A stretch of 34,707 nucleotides of DNA from Candidatus Latescibacterota bacterium (GTDB lineage Bacteria > Latescibacterota > UBA2968 > GCA-2709665): the NCBI GenBank assembly GCA_021295655.1, contig JAGWBX010000022.1, positions 1 through 34,707 of the forward strand, given 5' to 3'. Position numbers and translations under genes: made by a program. The notes under the pieces are model-generated. The model did no database searches and was not told where the DNA came from. It was given only the letters and a program-made list of their open reading frames with translations. Every line of letters begins with the position of its first letter. The first letter of the stretch is position 1. Positions 15,986 through 24,716 of this stretch are shown piece after piece.

Positions 15986-17323
15986 CTATTCATATCTGAG
16001 AGCATCAATTGGGTTGACGAAGGCGGCGCGACGGGCCGGAAACGTGCCTGACAAGACGCCGACTGCACCCGATAGGCCAAATGCCAGGACGAGGGCCACA
16101 GGGGAGATTATCGTTTCGAACTCCGCAATGGCGTCAATAAAAACTGCCATGCCCACACCCAGAAGAATGCCAAAAAGCCCGCCAGCCAGGCTGAGGCCCA
16201 CGGCCTCGACAAGAAGCTGAACCAGAATATCGTGCCGCTTTGCTCCTAATGCCCGACGTAAACCGATCTCGCGAGTCCGTTCCAACACCGTGGCCAGCAT
16301 AATGTTCATGATGCCAATCCCGCCGACCAAGAGCGAAATGGCTGCAATTGAACCCAGCACGATATTGTAGATGCGGCGTTCCCGCTCCTCCTGTTTGAGC
16401 AGCTCGAATGGAATAACGAGGTCGAAGTCTGTGTTGCTGTGATGTCTGCGATAAAGGATTCTCCGGACGACCTCAGCCGCCTCCAGCAGCCGCTCGGTTT
16501 CAGAGACCTGGACGGTAAGCTGATCAATCTGACTGGCAAGGTCATTCTCTTTGCTGAATCGGCGCAAGAAAGCAGAGAGTGGAATGTAGACGTCCTGATT
16601 GAGGTTGCGTGCGGCCAGTTCACCGACTGTCTCAGTAAAAAGTGCTTTACTCGCCATAGTACCGACCACCTCAAACCACTGGTCGTTGAGCTTAACCCGC
16701 CTGCCAATTGGTTCTTCTATGGGAAAGAGCGTCCGGGCAACCTCGGCGCCCAACACGCATACCCGAACTTCCCGATCGTGCTGATCGCGAATCAGGAATT
16801 CACCGTTGTCAGCAACGGTCTTAAACACCCTCTGGAACGCATGGCTCACTCCTACCAATGTAACCTTTGTTGTCTTACCTCCGGATTTGGCTTCCACATC
16901 CCGCTCTGCCTGCGGCGCCACGTCTACCACGCCTGGCACGATCCGGCGGATCGCTTCGGCGTCGGTCAGCGACAATCCGAACGAAAATCGCGCGCGTACA
17001 GCCTCCAGTTCGGCGTCGCTCAGATTCTTGTCGCGCACAATGATGTTATTGACACCCAGCGCATTGTACATCCCCAACGCCTTTCGCTTTGCACCCTCGC
17101 CGATGGTGAGCATGGCGATCACCGCCGCGACCCCGAACATTACTCCAAGCGTCGTCAGTACGGCGCGCAGGCGGTGATGGGACAGGCCTTCCAAACCGAC
17201 CCGAAGCATGTCACGCCAATCCATCGTGACCCCGAATATTTCTCGTAGCGTAGCTAACAAGGACCGCTGACGTTGTTGAGAAAGGACCTCGAGGCCGAGC
17301 CGAAGCATGTCCCGCCAATCCAT
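15986..17323 (-). CDS. MacB-type ABC transporter permease with duplicated N-terminus
   Basis: 445 residues. From residue 34 it is a standard MacB/FtsX permease: a first membrane helix (LTTLGVMFGVAAVIAMLTIG), a large periplasmic domain (~residues 75-315), three C-terminal membrane helices from NIVLGSIAAISLLVGGIGIMNIML, and the typical end FPARRAAFVNPIDALRYE. The first 33 residues are an extra, diverged copy of residues 34-66. The first ATG (17323) shares a base with the upstream adaptor stop (TGATG), which favours its use. ATG 17224, preceded by GGGG, would give a normal-length protein. It would carry substrate from the membrane or periplasm to the adaptor/TolC duct using the ATPase encoded downstream. 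The substrate is unknown. Confidence 0.93.
   Translation of the reverse strand: MDWRDMLRLGLEVLSQQRQRSLLATLREIFGVTMDWRDMLRVGLEGLSHHRLRAVLTTLGVMFGVAAVIAMLTIGEGAKRKALGMYNALGVNNIIVRDKNLSDAELEAVRARFSFGLSLTDAEAIRRIVPGVVDVAPQAERDVEAKSGGKTTKVTLVGVSHAFQRVFKTVADNGEFLIRDQHDREVRVCVLGAEVARTLFPIEEPIGRRVKLNDQWFEVVGTMASKALFTETVGELAARNLNQDVYIPLSAFLRRFSKENDLASQIDQLTVQVSETERLLEAAEVVRRILYRRHHSNTDFDLVIPFELLKQEERERRIYNIVLGSIAAISLLVGGIGIMNIMLATVLERTREIGLRRALGAKRHDILVQLLVEAVGLSLAGGLFGILLGVGMAVFIDAIAEFETIISPVALVLAFGLSGAVGVLSGTFPARRAAFVNPIDALRYE
17126..17323 (-). repeat. Two diverged tandem copies of the permease 5' end
   Basis: Copy B (17323-17225) and copy A (17224-17126) are each 99 bases and align without gaps. 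By hand count 73 of 99 bases and 21 of 33 residues are identical; both start MDWRDMLR and end FGV plus Thr or Ala. Many differences are synonymous third-position changes, so the copies diverged for a long time as coding sequence. Confidence 0.95.
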
Positions 17324-18582
17324 CAGATTGAGCCCATTCTGACGGCCTTCGCAACCTGGTCGCCTTCCAAAACGTCGCCGCTGACTACGACGGTTCGGTT
17401 GCTGCGCGGTCCAAGGCTGACGGGTACGCGCTTCAGTCCCCAGGTCTGCTTCACATATAACACGAACTCTCCTTTATCCTGATGGATGCAGTCGCTAGGG
17501 ACAAACAACGCGTCTTCCAGGTATGCCACCAGGAATTCACAGCTGACTGTCATACCGGGACGCAACAGGGGATCTGCTACATCCAACAACAATTCAACGT
17601 CGAAGACTTTACTCCTGTCATTCCTGTTTTTTCGTCGGCCGATACGGCTAACCTCGGTTACGTGGCCCGAAAAGACGAACTTGGGGAAGGCGTCCAACCT
17701 GAGTCGTATCTGCTGGTCAAGCGCAATCTTGTTGATGTCGGTCTCGCTGACCCAGGTTTTGGCTTTCATGCGACTAAGGTTCGGCAGGCCCAAAATTGGG
17801 GTACCGGGCCAAAGTTGATCCCCGACGGAGACTTTCCGACCAGTAAGACGGTTCTGTCGGTATTCGATAAGGCCGTGAGCGGGCGCTCTCAATACAAACG
17901 TCTCTAGGGTCCGACGGGCCATTGCGATTGAGGATTCGATTTTTCGAATCACGGCGCGATGAATTCTGACTTCCTCTGCCTGAACAACACTAACTGTTTC
18001 AAGTCTTTTGTGAAGTCGCTTTAAAGCAAGAGTCTTGATCGCTGTGTCTAAGGCCTTGAGTTTTTTCTGAGTCTTGGATTCAAAGCTCACTCGTTGTTCG
18101 TCGATTTCTGCCACACGCAAGGACGATTCGGCCGATCGAATATCGCCTTCCAACTGCTTGAGTTTGCTCGCGTGCTGCACGCGCATATTTTTTAGAATTG
18201 CCCGTGCAATTGCAAGGTCAGCCTTCTTGCGTCCGATCTCCTTAACCACACCAGAAGTCTCAATGGTCCCGACCACCTCTCCTTTACTCACGACTGTGCC
18301 TTCGGGCTCCAGGGTCGCTATTTTAGGGCGACCGTACTGCCAATTGAAGTGGGGCATGGGTATGATCGTGTAACTAACGGCCTGCAGCTCTCCCGTTTCT
18401 GTCAATGTTGACCGAAAGCGGCCTTGTTCGACCCGCGCAAATTGACTGTCGTAACCATCGCATCCTGACTGGATGCAAAGAACCGTAGTCAAAATTAGAC
18501 CCGAAACGAGGCCTTGGAATTTCACTACATCGCGGCGACCAGGTCGCTCGGAAGTTTCCTGTACGCCGGATAAATATTTCAT
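17323..18582 (-). CDS. HlyD/MacA-type periplasmic adaptor lipoprotein (third of three)
   Basis: 419 residues. A leader with a hydrophobic stretch (LVSGLILTTVLCI) ends in a lipobox IQSGC, so the mature protein is anchored by a lipidated Cys in a membrane facing the periplasm. A biotinyl-lipoyl-like half-motif (PEGTVVSKGEVVGTI), a long alpha-helical hairpin (~residues 120-235), the second lipoyl half (FVLRAPAHGLIEY), and beta-barrel/membrane-proximal domains (MKAKTWVSETDINKI; LRPGMTVSCEF) follow in order. Its N-terminal part is clearly related to the previous adaptor (TGEL-x-AV, then W-x2-G-x2-K-I). The start overlaps the previous stop (ATGA) and the stop overlaps the permease start (TGATG), so three genes are translationally coupled. 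Confidence 0.92.
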   Translation of the reverse strand: MKYLSGVQETSERPGRRDVVKFQGLVSGLILTTVLCIQSGCDGYDSQFARVEQGRFRSTLTETGELQAVSYTIIPMPHFNWQYGRPKIATLEPEGTVVSKGEVVGTIETSGVVKEIGRKKADLAIARAILKNMRVQHASKLKQLEGDIRSAESSLRVAEIDEQRVSFESKTQKKLKALDTAIKTLALKRLHKRLETVSVVQAEEVRIHRAVIRKIESSIAMARRTLETFVLRAPAHGLIEYRQNRLTGRKVSVGDQLWPGTPILGLPNLSRMKAKTWVSETDINKIALDQQIRLRLDAFPKFVFSGHVTEVSRIGRRKNRNDRSKVFDVELLLDVADPLLRPGMTVSCEFLVAYLEDALFVPSDCIHQDKGEFVLYVKQTWGLKRVPVSLGPRSNRTVVVSGDVLEGDQVAKAVRMGSI

Positions 18583-19814
18583 CTTTGCCCATGTCCTTCC
18601 AGGTCTTGCAATTCGACGATCGTATTGGGGTCTACCAGTGCGATTTCGTCGCCCTCTGCCAGGCCGCTCTCGACGACCACATATGTGTCGTTTTCTGCAC
18701 CAAGCGTAACTGGTTGCGGCTCAAAACCCCTCCCGATTCGACGGTGGACAACAGGTTTTCCGTTCTGTACAGATACGGCAGAGATAGGTACGAACTGCGC
18801 ATCAGAAATCATTTCTACCAGAAGCTGACAACTGACCGTCATCCCGGGCATCAGTTTTTCATCGCGCCCGTCGACCACTACAACGACGTCGAATACTTTG
18901 ACTCTCGATTCCTTCGACTTGCTCCTTGCAAGCAGTGCGATTTCGGTTACTTTTCCGGTGAAAGTGGTATCCGGATACGCGTCGAGCGTAACAGATGCAT
19001 GTTGTTCGACCTTTACTTTGCCTATTTCAATCTCGCTCGCCTGAACCTTCGCTTTCATCTGAGTCAGATCCGGCAAGCCGATGACGGGCCAACCCGCGTA
19101 AACCTTGTCGTCTACCTGATACTTTTCGCGTGTGTACGGACTCTTCCGAATGATCGCTATGCCGGAAGCAGGCGCAGTAACTTCAAGCATGGCCAGAGTT
19201 TCTTCCGCAGCGTCCAACTTGGCCTGTTCCAACTGCAGTTTCAATTTCAATTTGCTGATTTCTTCGTCGTGAATGTTCTTTGTATTCACCAATTCCCGTC
19301 CCGCCTGTTCCAGCTTTATGCCAGCTTCCTCAAGTCTAAACTCGTCCTGTTTGCGGTCGATTTCAGCCTTGAATGCTGCCTGTTGCAATCTGAGCTCCGC
19401 GATTTTTCGATTTATGCGACATATCTCAAGGTCGATTTCACGGCCTTCGATCTCGGAGGCCATATTTGTTCTGGCCTTGCGCAGTTCGGCGTCAGCGATT
19501 TCCAGATTGTCCTTAGCCTCGGCAATGGCTTTCTCAACTTCGCCTTTGTCAAATTGAACAAGCAGATCCCCTTTCTTAACCTGCTTCCCATCTTCAATGA
19601 GCATTACAATCTTGAGGTCGCCAAACCGCCAATCTATTGATGGCGCCAACACGACCTCGGATCGGACGGCCTCAAGTTCTCCCGTCACGGTAATGTTGCT
19701 TGTAAACTCCCCAACCCTTACTGTAAAGGTTTCCATCGGCGGGGCGGATGCGGCTCCGCACGCGGTAAGCGCTGCCACACCAAGTGGGCCGAACAGGAAA
19801 CAGTACTTCCTCAT
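18579..19814 (-). CDS. HlyD/MacA-type periplasmic adaptor lipoprotein (second of three)
   Basis: 411 residues. Signal peptide and lipobox are MRKYCFLFGPLGVAALTAC, with lipidation expected at that Cys. The first lipoyl half is EDGKQVKKGDLLVQFD. A very long Glu/Lys/Leu-rich coiled-coil hairpin follows (~90-215), then TAPASGIAIIRKSP, the barrel domain (MKAKVQASEIEIGKVKV) and LMPGMTVSCQLLVE. The start at 19814 is fixed by GGGAG 6 bases upstream and by the lipobox position; the frame is open upstream but that part overlaps the preceding gene. The gap to the first adaptor gene is 22 bases; the stop overlaps the third adaptor by ATGA. It should bridge the permease and the TolC-type duct in the periplasm. 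Confidence 0.93.
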   Translation of the reverse strand: MRKYCFLFGPLGVAALTACGAASAPPMETFTVRVGEFTSNITVTGELEAVRSEVVLAPSIDWRFGDLKIVMLIEDGKQVKKGDLLVQFDKGEVEKAIAEAKDNLEIADAELRKARTNMASEIEGREIDLEICRINRKIAELRLQQAAFKAEIDRKQDEFRLEEAGIKLEQAGRELVNTKNIHDEEISKLKLKLQLEQAKLDAAEETLAMLEVTAPASGIAIIRKSPYTREKYQVDDKVYAGWPVIGLPDLTQMKAKVQASEIEIGKVKVEQHASVTLDAYPDTTFTGKVTEIALLARSKSKESRVKVFDVVVVVDGRDEKLMPGMTVSCQLLVEMISDAQFVPISAVSVQNGKPVVHRRIGRGFEPQPVTLGAENDTYVVVESGLAEGDEIALVDPNTIVELQDLEGHGQR

Positions 19815-19836
19815 TGCATACTCCCATCCAGAAAAT

Positions 19837-21075
19837 TCAGTGTGCGGGCGGGTGCAGGGCGATCTCCGACCCGGACTCCAGGTCGCCTTCGATGACAGCA
19901 AAGTCTGCATTTCTGGCCGTCAAATTAACCCGGCGCGGAACGAACCTCGTCCCTTCACGTACATAAACGACGTACAAGCTGTCCTGATCGAAAACACAAT
20001 CGATCGGCGCAACGAGGGCCTCACGCACTTTCTTCACGAAGATGCGCACATGTGCGGAAAGTCCGGATGTATAACCAGCCATTGTGGAATCCAGTTCCAC
20101 GATCACTTGGACCTGCTTTATTGAGGATCCTGCCTTCGTGGGAGTTGCGCGTCTGGCAACCCGTGCGACCTTCCCCGTAACGGGTTCGCCACTCAACGAA
20201 GAAACCACAACTTCTGCGTGCTGGCCCTCCCTAAGTCTTTGCGACTGGATTTCGCCAACTTGCAGTTTCACTCTCATTGCGGATAGATCCGAGATTCGTG
20301 CAACGGCTTCACCGGGGTACTTTGCACTTCCTTCCCGAGGTTTGACGGCGCGCCATCCTCTGTCGTAGATAACGAAACCTTCAGTCGACGCCTTTACGTT
20401 AAGCTTTTCAATCGTCTCTTGCGCTTCTTTAAGCTTGTGTTTAGCCTGCTCGATAAGGATATCCGTATGGTTGCGCTCTTCTTCCTGAATCACGGCAATC
20501 GATGCAAGCTTCCTGCTGATTTTTCTGGCCAGCAACTCGTCACGTTTCAATTCAAGCCTTCTTATCTCGCTCAACCGCGGCGCAATGAACTCAAGCTTGG
20601 CCAGCTGATTGCGGGACGCAGCCAAGGTAACAGCGGCGCTCTGTCGGTTGGCTTCGAGGATGAATTGCTGTGCTTTTCGTTCCGCTTGCTTTCTGTTGGC
20701 GTCGGCACGTGCTACCGCGAGTGCGTTGTATGCGATCCGATAGTCGTTTTCGAAGGTTTTGGGATCAAATCTAACGACGACTTCGTCCTCTTCAACAGTC
20801 GATCCTTCCGGGACCAGATACGTGATCTCGAGTTGTCGCCAGGGTCGGAGACTAGGCGCCGAGAGCGTTGTCGCCATTTTGGCCTCCAAAACGCCGTCGG
20901 CTTCGACACATATGAGAAAGGCTTGTTTTGAAAGGGTATAAACAAGGGGGGTTTGAACAGACTGGCCAGTCCCACATCCTAACGGGACGAAAAATAACCC
21001 GCACGGGATCCAGAACGCGGGTGAGATTGGCCTTAGAACTAATCGAGCGTATGTCTTGAAGAATCCTGATTTCAT
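19837..21075 (-). CDS. HlyD/MacA-type periplasmic adaptor lipoprotein (first of three)
   Basis: 412 residues. A hydrophobic leader (FWIPCGLFFVPLGC) ends in a lipobox, so it is a lipoprotein. The first lipoyl half is VPEGSTVEEDEVVVRFDP; a helical hairpin follows (~110-215) with AERKAQQFILEANRQSAAV; then VKASTEGFVIYDRGW, MRVKLQVGEIQSQRLREGQ and GYTSGLSAHVRIFV. It is less similar to the other two adaptors than they are to each other. It is the first gene of the efflux operon, 69 bases downstream of a TTGACA promoter. Three non-identical adaptors with a single permease and ATPase is unusual: MacA-type adaptors normally form a hexamer from one gene. The DNA here is visibly less GC-rich than in selAB. 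Confidence 0.9.
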   Translation of the reverse strand: MKSGFFKTYARLVLRPISPAFWIPCGLFFVPLGCGTGQSVQTPLVYTLSKQAFLICVEADGVLEAKMATTLSAPSLRPWRQLEITYLVPEGSTVEEDEVVVRFDPKTFENDYRIAYNALAVARADANRKQAERKAQQFILEANRQSAAVTLAASRNQLAKLEFIAPRLSEIRRLELKRDELLARKISRKLASIAVIQEEERNHTDILIEQAKHKLKEAQETIEKLNVKASTEGFVIYDRGWRAVKPREGSAKYPGEAVARISDLSAMRVKLQVGEIQSQRLREGQHAEVVVSSLSGEPVTGKVARVARRATPTKAGSSIKQVQVIVELDSTMAGYTSGLSAHVRIFVKKVREALVAPIDCVFDQDSLYVVYVREGTRFVPRRVNLTARNADFAVIEGDLESGSEIALHPPAH

Positions 21076-21076
21076 T

Positions 21077-21114
21077 GCGGAGATTGGTAGACAATTTGCC
21101 AGTTCGATTCCGGC
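21077..21114 (+). other. Possible remnant of a tRNA gene
   Basis: A D-arm-like segment (GCGGAGATTGGTAGAC, 21077-21092) is followed after 5 bases by a T-arm-like segment (GCCAG-TTCGATT-CCGGC, 21098-21114; four of five stem pairs). The anticodon and variable arms are missing. It looks like a Leu-type tRNA with its middle deleted. It lies opposite the leader of the efflux operon, just before the first adaptor start codon. Chance similarity cannot be excluded. Confidence 0.3.
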
Positions 21115-21143
21115 GACACGGGTCCGATGTTGAACCCTCCATT

Positions 21144-21173
21144 ACAATACATTCTCAAACGATTGTGTGTCAA
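21144..21173 (-). promoter_or_regulatory. Promoter of the efflux operon
   Basis: On the minus strand a consensus TTGACA (21173-21168), an 18-base spacer, then TATTGT (21149-21144). It lies in the 249-base AT-rich gap between the selB stop and the first adaptor gene, which gives the efflux genes their own promoter. Confidence 0.6.
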
Positions 21174-21324
21174 GAAGATTGTGCAAGTTGCGTTGACGAA
21201 ATCAGCCAAACTATCGCGGTCGTATTACGTCAGTGCGGCTCTTCAACTGGTTACTACTAACTATCCCGATCTAACTTACGTAATCCTTGTAGACTTCCGG
21301 CAGGCAGAAAGTCAGCGACCAACG

Positions 21325-23223
21325 CTAACCTGCCAACACCCGGACGTCCCCCTTTCTCAAGGTGACGCCCTTGTTGTCGAAATAGTTCAACAATGGAACG
21401 GCGTATTTGCGCGTGGTGCCCACCAGATCCCGGAACGCCGAAACACTCATTTCGCGGTTTCGCCGCAGGTAACCGACGAGGCCCTGCTCAATCTCGTCGA
21501 GCGTGCGTGGCGGAAACACCAGATTCTCGTCGAGCCTCACGATCTCTCCAATCGCCTGCATGGCGGCCGCGACGGCGTTTACTTCGACGGCATCCTCCGC
21601 CAGATGCATTCCAATTTCGTTCAGATCTGGAGGGGCGGCGCGACCCGCCTGCAGAAGCGCCAGTATTTCCTCTCTGATCCGGCCTTGATCCCCCGAGAAT
21701 CGGATCCGGTGATCGGCCAGTCGCAACAGGGGACCCGAGGGTAACAACGCCTTTTCCACGAGCAGATGGTCCACTGCCTGCTCGAATATACCGGCCGGCG
21801 GCTTTCCCTCCACACGGGTGCGGATTTCGCTGGGTGAAACCCCCGGCTTGAGAGGATTGGCCCGGTGGTAGATCGCCAACGCTTCCGTAATCCGTGTGAG
21901 CAGGGACTGCCACGAATCCGCGTGGACGTATGCGGTCTCTCCCGCATGGCGAAAGCCGAATGCGTGTCCCTCATCCAGCAGACCCTGCAGCCGTTCGTCT
22001 GTCTCGGACAGAGACAGCCCCAGCGCCGCGGCGAGGTCCCGGGCGGAATGGGCGCGGAATCGCGCCGCCTTCAGGCGAAGGCCCAAAACGCGGGTCGGAT
22101 CTTCAACTTCGGTCCCGCGCAGCCTCTCCAGCGTGTCTTCCCGAAAGCGGCGATGCTTGACCGGCTGCGCATCCAGCACCACCCCGCCGCCCAGTGTCTG
22201 TACTGGCGAATAACGCCGGATCACGAACCGGTCGCCCCGGGCGGCCACGCCGCGTCCCTCCAGGCGGAACTGCACAAGCTGAGATTCGCCGGGGTGCAGC
22301 TCGTCTGCCTCGAGGAGAACCACGCGCGCCAGCACGTCACGCGGACCCAGGTGCAGATGCACCCGCGCCCGGTTCTTCAGTGACACCGGCGCGTCCGCCA
22401 GCAGCCGCAGCCGCGCGTCTAGCATATAGGTGGAACTGAAATAACCCTGCTGCGCAAGAAGATCGCCGCGCGCGACCTGATCCACCTCTACGTCGGCCAG
22501 ATTGATCGCCGCCCTGTGGCCGACACGGGCGGTATCCACGTCCCTGCCGTGCACCTGCACGCCGCGCACCCGAACGGCCCGGTCCGCCGGCTGCAGCATC
22601 ACCACGTCCTTCACCCGGACCCGGCCGGACAGTACGGTGCCGGTCACAACCGTACCGAAGCCCCTGACGGAGAACACCCGATCCACCGGCAGACGAAACA
22701 CGCCGCCATCCGGGCGCGCCTCCACCTTTCCAATTTCCTTCTCCAGCAATGACCGGAACGCCTCTATTCCCTCGCCGGTCACCGCGGACACGGGTACAAT
22801 CGGCGCGCCTTCCAGAAACGTCCCTTCGAACAGATCCCGCAAATCCTCCACCACCAGTTCCGCCCAGTCCGGCTCCACCAGATCCACCTTGTTCAGCGCC
22901 ACAACACCCCTCCGCACGCCCAGAAAATTCAGAATTCCCAGATGTTCGCGCGTCTGGGGCATGGCACCGTCGTCGGCCGCGACCACAAACAGAGCAAGAT
23001 CCACCGAACACACACCCGTTACCATATTCTTCACAAACCGTTCGTGACCGGGCACGTCGATGATCGTGACGTGGTCCTTCCAGTATGCAAATCCGATATC
23101 GATGGTCACGCCCCGGTCCTTCTCCTGCGGGAGCGTATCCGTATCGATACCCGTGAGCGCCTTGACCAGCGCGGTCTTGCCATGATCGATATGACCCGCC
23201 GTACCGATGATCACGTGCGACAT
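21325..23223 (-). CDS. selB: Selenocysteine-specific translation elongation factor SelB
   Basis: 632 residues, normal for SelB. GTPase motifs: GHIDHGKT (10-17), switch region [17 protein letters not shown] (56-61) and NKVD. EF-Tu-like barrels follow, including [15 protein letters not shown]. The C-terminal ~250 residues hold the winged-helix repeats that bind the SECIS hairpin in the mRNA, ending in [21 protein letters not shown]. SelB brings selenocysteinyl-tRNA to UGA codons. Its ATG shares a base with the selA stop (TGATG), so the pair is translationally coupled. The SelB length and four-winged-helix tail point to a bacterial, not archaeal, system. Confidence 0.97.
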   Translation of the reverse strand: MSHVIIGTAGHIDHGKTALVKALTGIDTDTLPQEKDRGVTIDIGFAYWKDHVTIIDVPGHERFVKNMVTGVCSVDLALFVVAADDGAMPQTREHLGILNFLGVRRGVVALNKVDLVEPDWAELVVEDLRDLFEGTFLEGAPIVPVSAVTGEGIEAFRSLLEKEIGKVEARPDGGVFRLPVDRVFSVRGFGTVVTGTVLSGRVRVKDVVMLQPADRAVRVRGVQVHGRDVDTARVGHRAAINLADVEVDQVARGDLLAQQGYFSSTYMLDARLRLLADAPVSLKNRARVHLHLGPRDVLARVVLLEADELHPGESQLVQFRLEGRGVAARGDRFVIRRYSPVQTLGGGVVLDAQPVKHRRFREDTLERLRGTEVEDPTRVLGLRLKAARFRAHSARDLAAALGLSLSETDERLQGLLDEGHAFGFRHAGETAYVHADSWQSLLTRITEALAIYHRANPLKPGVSPSEIRTRVEGKPPAGIFEQAVDHLLVEKALLPSGPLLRLADHRIRFSGDQGRIREEILALLQAGRAAPPDLNEIGMHLAEDAVEVNAVAAAMQAIGEIVRLDENLVFPPRTLDEIEQGLVGYLRRNREMSVSAFRDLVGTTRKYAVPLLNYFDNKGVTLRKGDVRVLAG

Positions 23224-24644
23224 CAGGTTGACTCCACGCCGTTCCCCGCCGCCCGGCGCAGCGCGGCCTCGACAAGGCCCAACTCACCGGCTGCCACCGT
23301 CCGCAGATCCAGAAACAGTCGATCGCCCTGCACGTATCCGAAGACCGGCGGATCATTTGCGCGCAGCCGGGCCGCAAGGCCGGCTACGGACCCATGGCCT
23401 GAAGACACGCATAACGCCGCGCTGGCGATTTCCTCCAGGGGCATGGCGCCGCTTCCCGTCCGGGCGACCGAATCCACCAGTTCAACCCGTAATCCGTTTT
23501 CGTTCAACTGCCTCAACCGCGACAGACTCCGCCGGCCACGCCGCTTCAGATTCGAAACAGGCTCGGCCAGCATCGCGAGCACAGGATGGGTCCGCAACAG
23601 TTCCCTCCGGTTCAGGAAGAGTCTCAACGTTGCCGCCAGCGCGGCGTACGTCAGTTTCCCGCACCTAAGCGCCCGCATAAGCGGGTTCTGACGGATTTTC
23701 CGGATGGCGTCTCGCCGTCCCACCAGAATACCCGCCTGGGGGCCGCCCAACACCTTGTCGGCGCTGAACGTGACCACGTGGGCGCCAGCCGCGACACTGT
23801 CCGATACCAGGGGCTCGTGAGGCAGACCGAACTCACGCATGTCAACCAGCGCGCCACCGCCGAGGTCGTGGACCACGGCCACGCCGCTCCGATTGCCCAG
23901 CGCAACCAGTTCCGCGAGCGAAACCGCGGCCGTGAAGCCCATCACCTTGTAATTGCTCGGGTGCACCGCCAGCATCAGACCGGCGCGGTCGGTCAGCGCG
24001 GCCTCAAAGTCCCGCAGGTGGGTCCGATTGGTTGTTCCAACCTCAACCATCACGGCGCCGCTGCGCGCCATGATTTCCGGGATGCGAAAGGACCCGCCAA
24101 TCTCGATCAATTCGCCTCTTGAAACCAGCGCTTCTTTACCCAGACACAACGTATTCAGGGCCAGCAATACGGCCGCCGCGTTATTGTTGACCACAGCCGC
24201 CGCTTCCGCGCCCGTCAGCACACATAGCAGTTCTTCAACCAGCGCCGTTCGGGACCCGCGCCGGCCGGATACAAGGTCTGCTTCCAGATTGCTGTACCCC
24301 GAGGCAATTCCGGCGACCGCCCGGGCGGCGGCATCCGCCAGCGGCGCGCGCCCGAGGTTCGTGTGCAACACAATTCCGGTTGCATTGACAACCCGCTTGA
24401 GTCCGGGTTCGGTCAGGCGCGCCACCCGCAGACAGACCTGTCGCGTTACCCGCGCCATCAGCGTATCCCGGGATTCCCCAATCGCGTCACCGCTGAGTAT
24501 GGATTGCCGCACGGCGTCGATTTCCTCGCGCGCGAAACGCGCCACCAGCGGCTTGTCGCAGCATTGCCACAACGCGCGTACCTCGGGTCCGGCCATTACC
24601 GAGTCAACCGAAGGAATCACCGACAAGTTGGCCTGTTCTGCCAT
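23223..24644 (-). CDS. selA: L-seryl-tRNA(Sec) selenium transferase SelA
   Basis: 473 residues. SelA is a PLP enzyme that converts seryl-tRNA(Sec) to selenocysteinyl-tRNA(Sec) with selenophosphate. The family signature VVNATGIVLHTNLGRAPL, then GSRTALVEELL, NNNAAAVLLAL, and the PLP lysine in FSADKVLGGPQAG (K297) are all present. The start at 24644 (MAEQANLSVIPSVD) has GGGAG close upstream; ATG 24668 and TTG 24674 in the same frame are alternatives. The stop overlaps selB. The GWxTD gene is 72 bases upstream on the same strand and may share the transcript. No selD (selenophosphate synthetase) lies in the window, so it must be elsewhere. Confidence 0.97.
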   Translation of the reverse strand: MAEQANLSVIPSVDSVMAGPEVRALWQCCDKPLVARFAREEIDAVRQSILSGDAIGESRDTLMARVTRQVCLRVARLTEPGLKRVVNATGIVLHTNLGRAPLADAAARAVAGIASGYSNLEADLVSGRRGSRTALVEELLCVLTGAEAAAVVNNNAAAVLLALNTLCLGKEALVSRGELIEIGGSFRIPEIMARSGAVMVEVGTTNRTHLRDFEAALTDRAGLMLAVHPSNYKVMGFTAAVSLAELVALGNRSGVAVVHDLGGGALVDMREFGLPHEPLVSDSVAAGAHVVTFSADKVLGGPQAGILVGRRDAIRKIRQNPLMRALRCGKLTYAALAATLRLFLNRRELLRTHPVLAMLAEPVSNLKRRGRRSLSRLRQLNENGLRVELVDSVARTGSGAMPLEEIASAALCVSSGHGSVAGLAARLRANDPPVFGYVQGDRLFLDLRTVAAGELGLVEAALRRAAGNGVEST

Positions 24645-24716
24645 GTTGCTCCCGATGATGGACGCCATTCGCAATGCACGGTGCGGGGAATTGCAGGACC
24701 TCCGGACGGTCTGCCT

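Noticed and set aside
21076..21143. T-box or other riboswitch in the efflux operon leader
   Set aside because: The tRNA-like bases are in the plus sense, opposite to the leader; no T-box sequence or antiterminator pair is visible.
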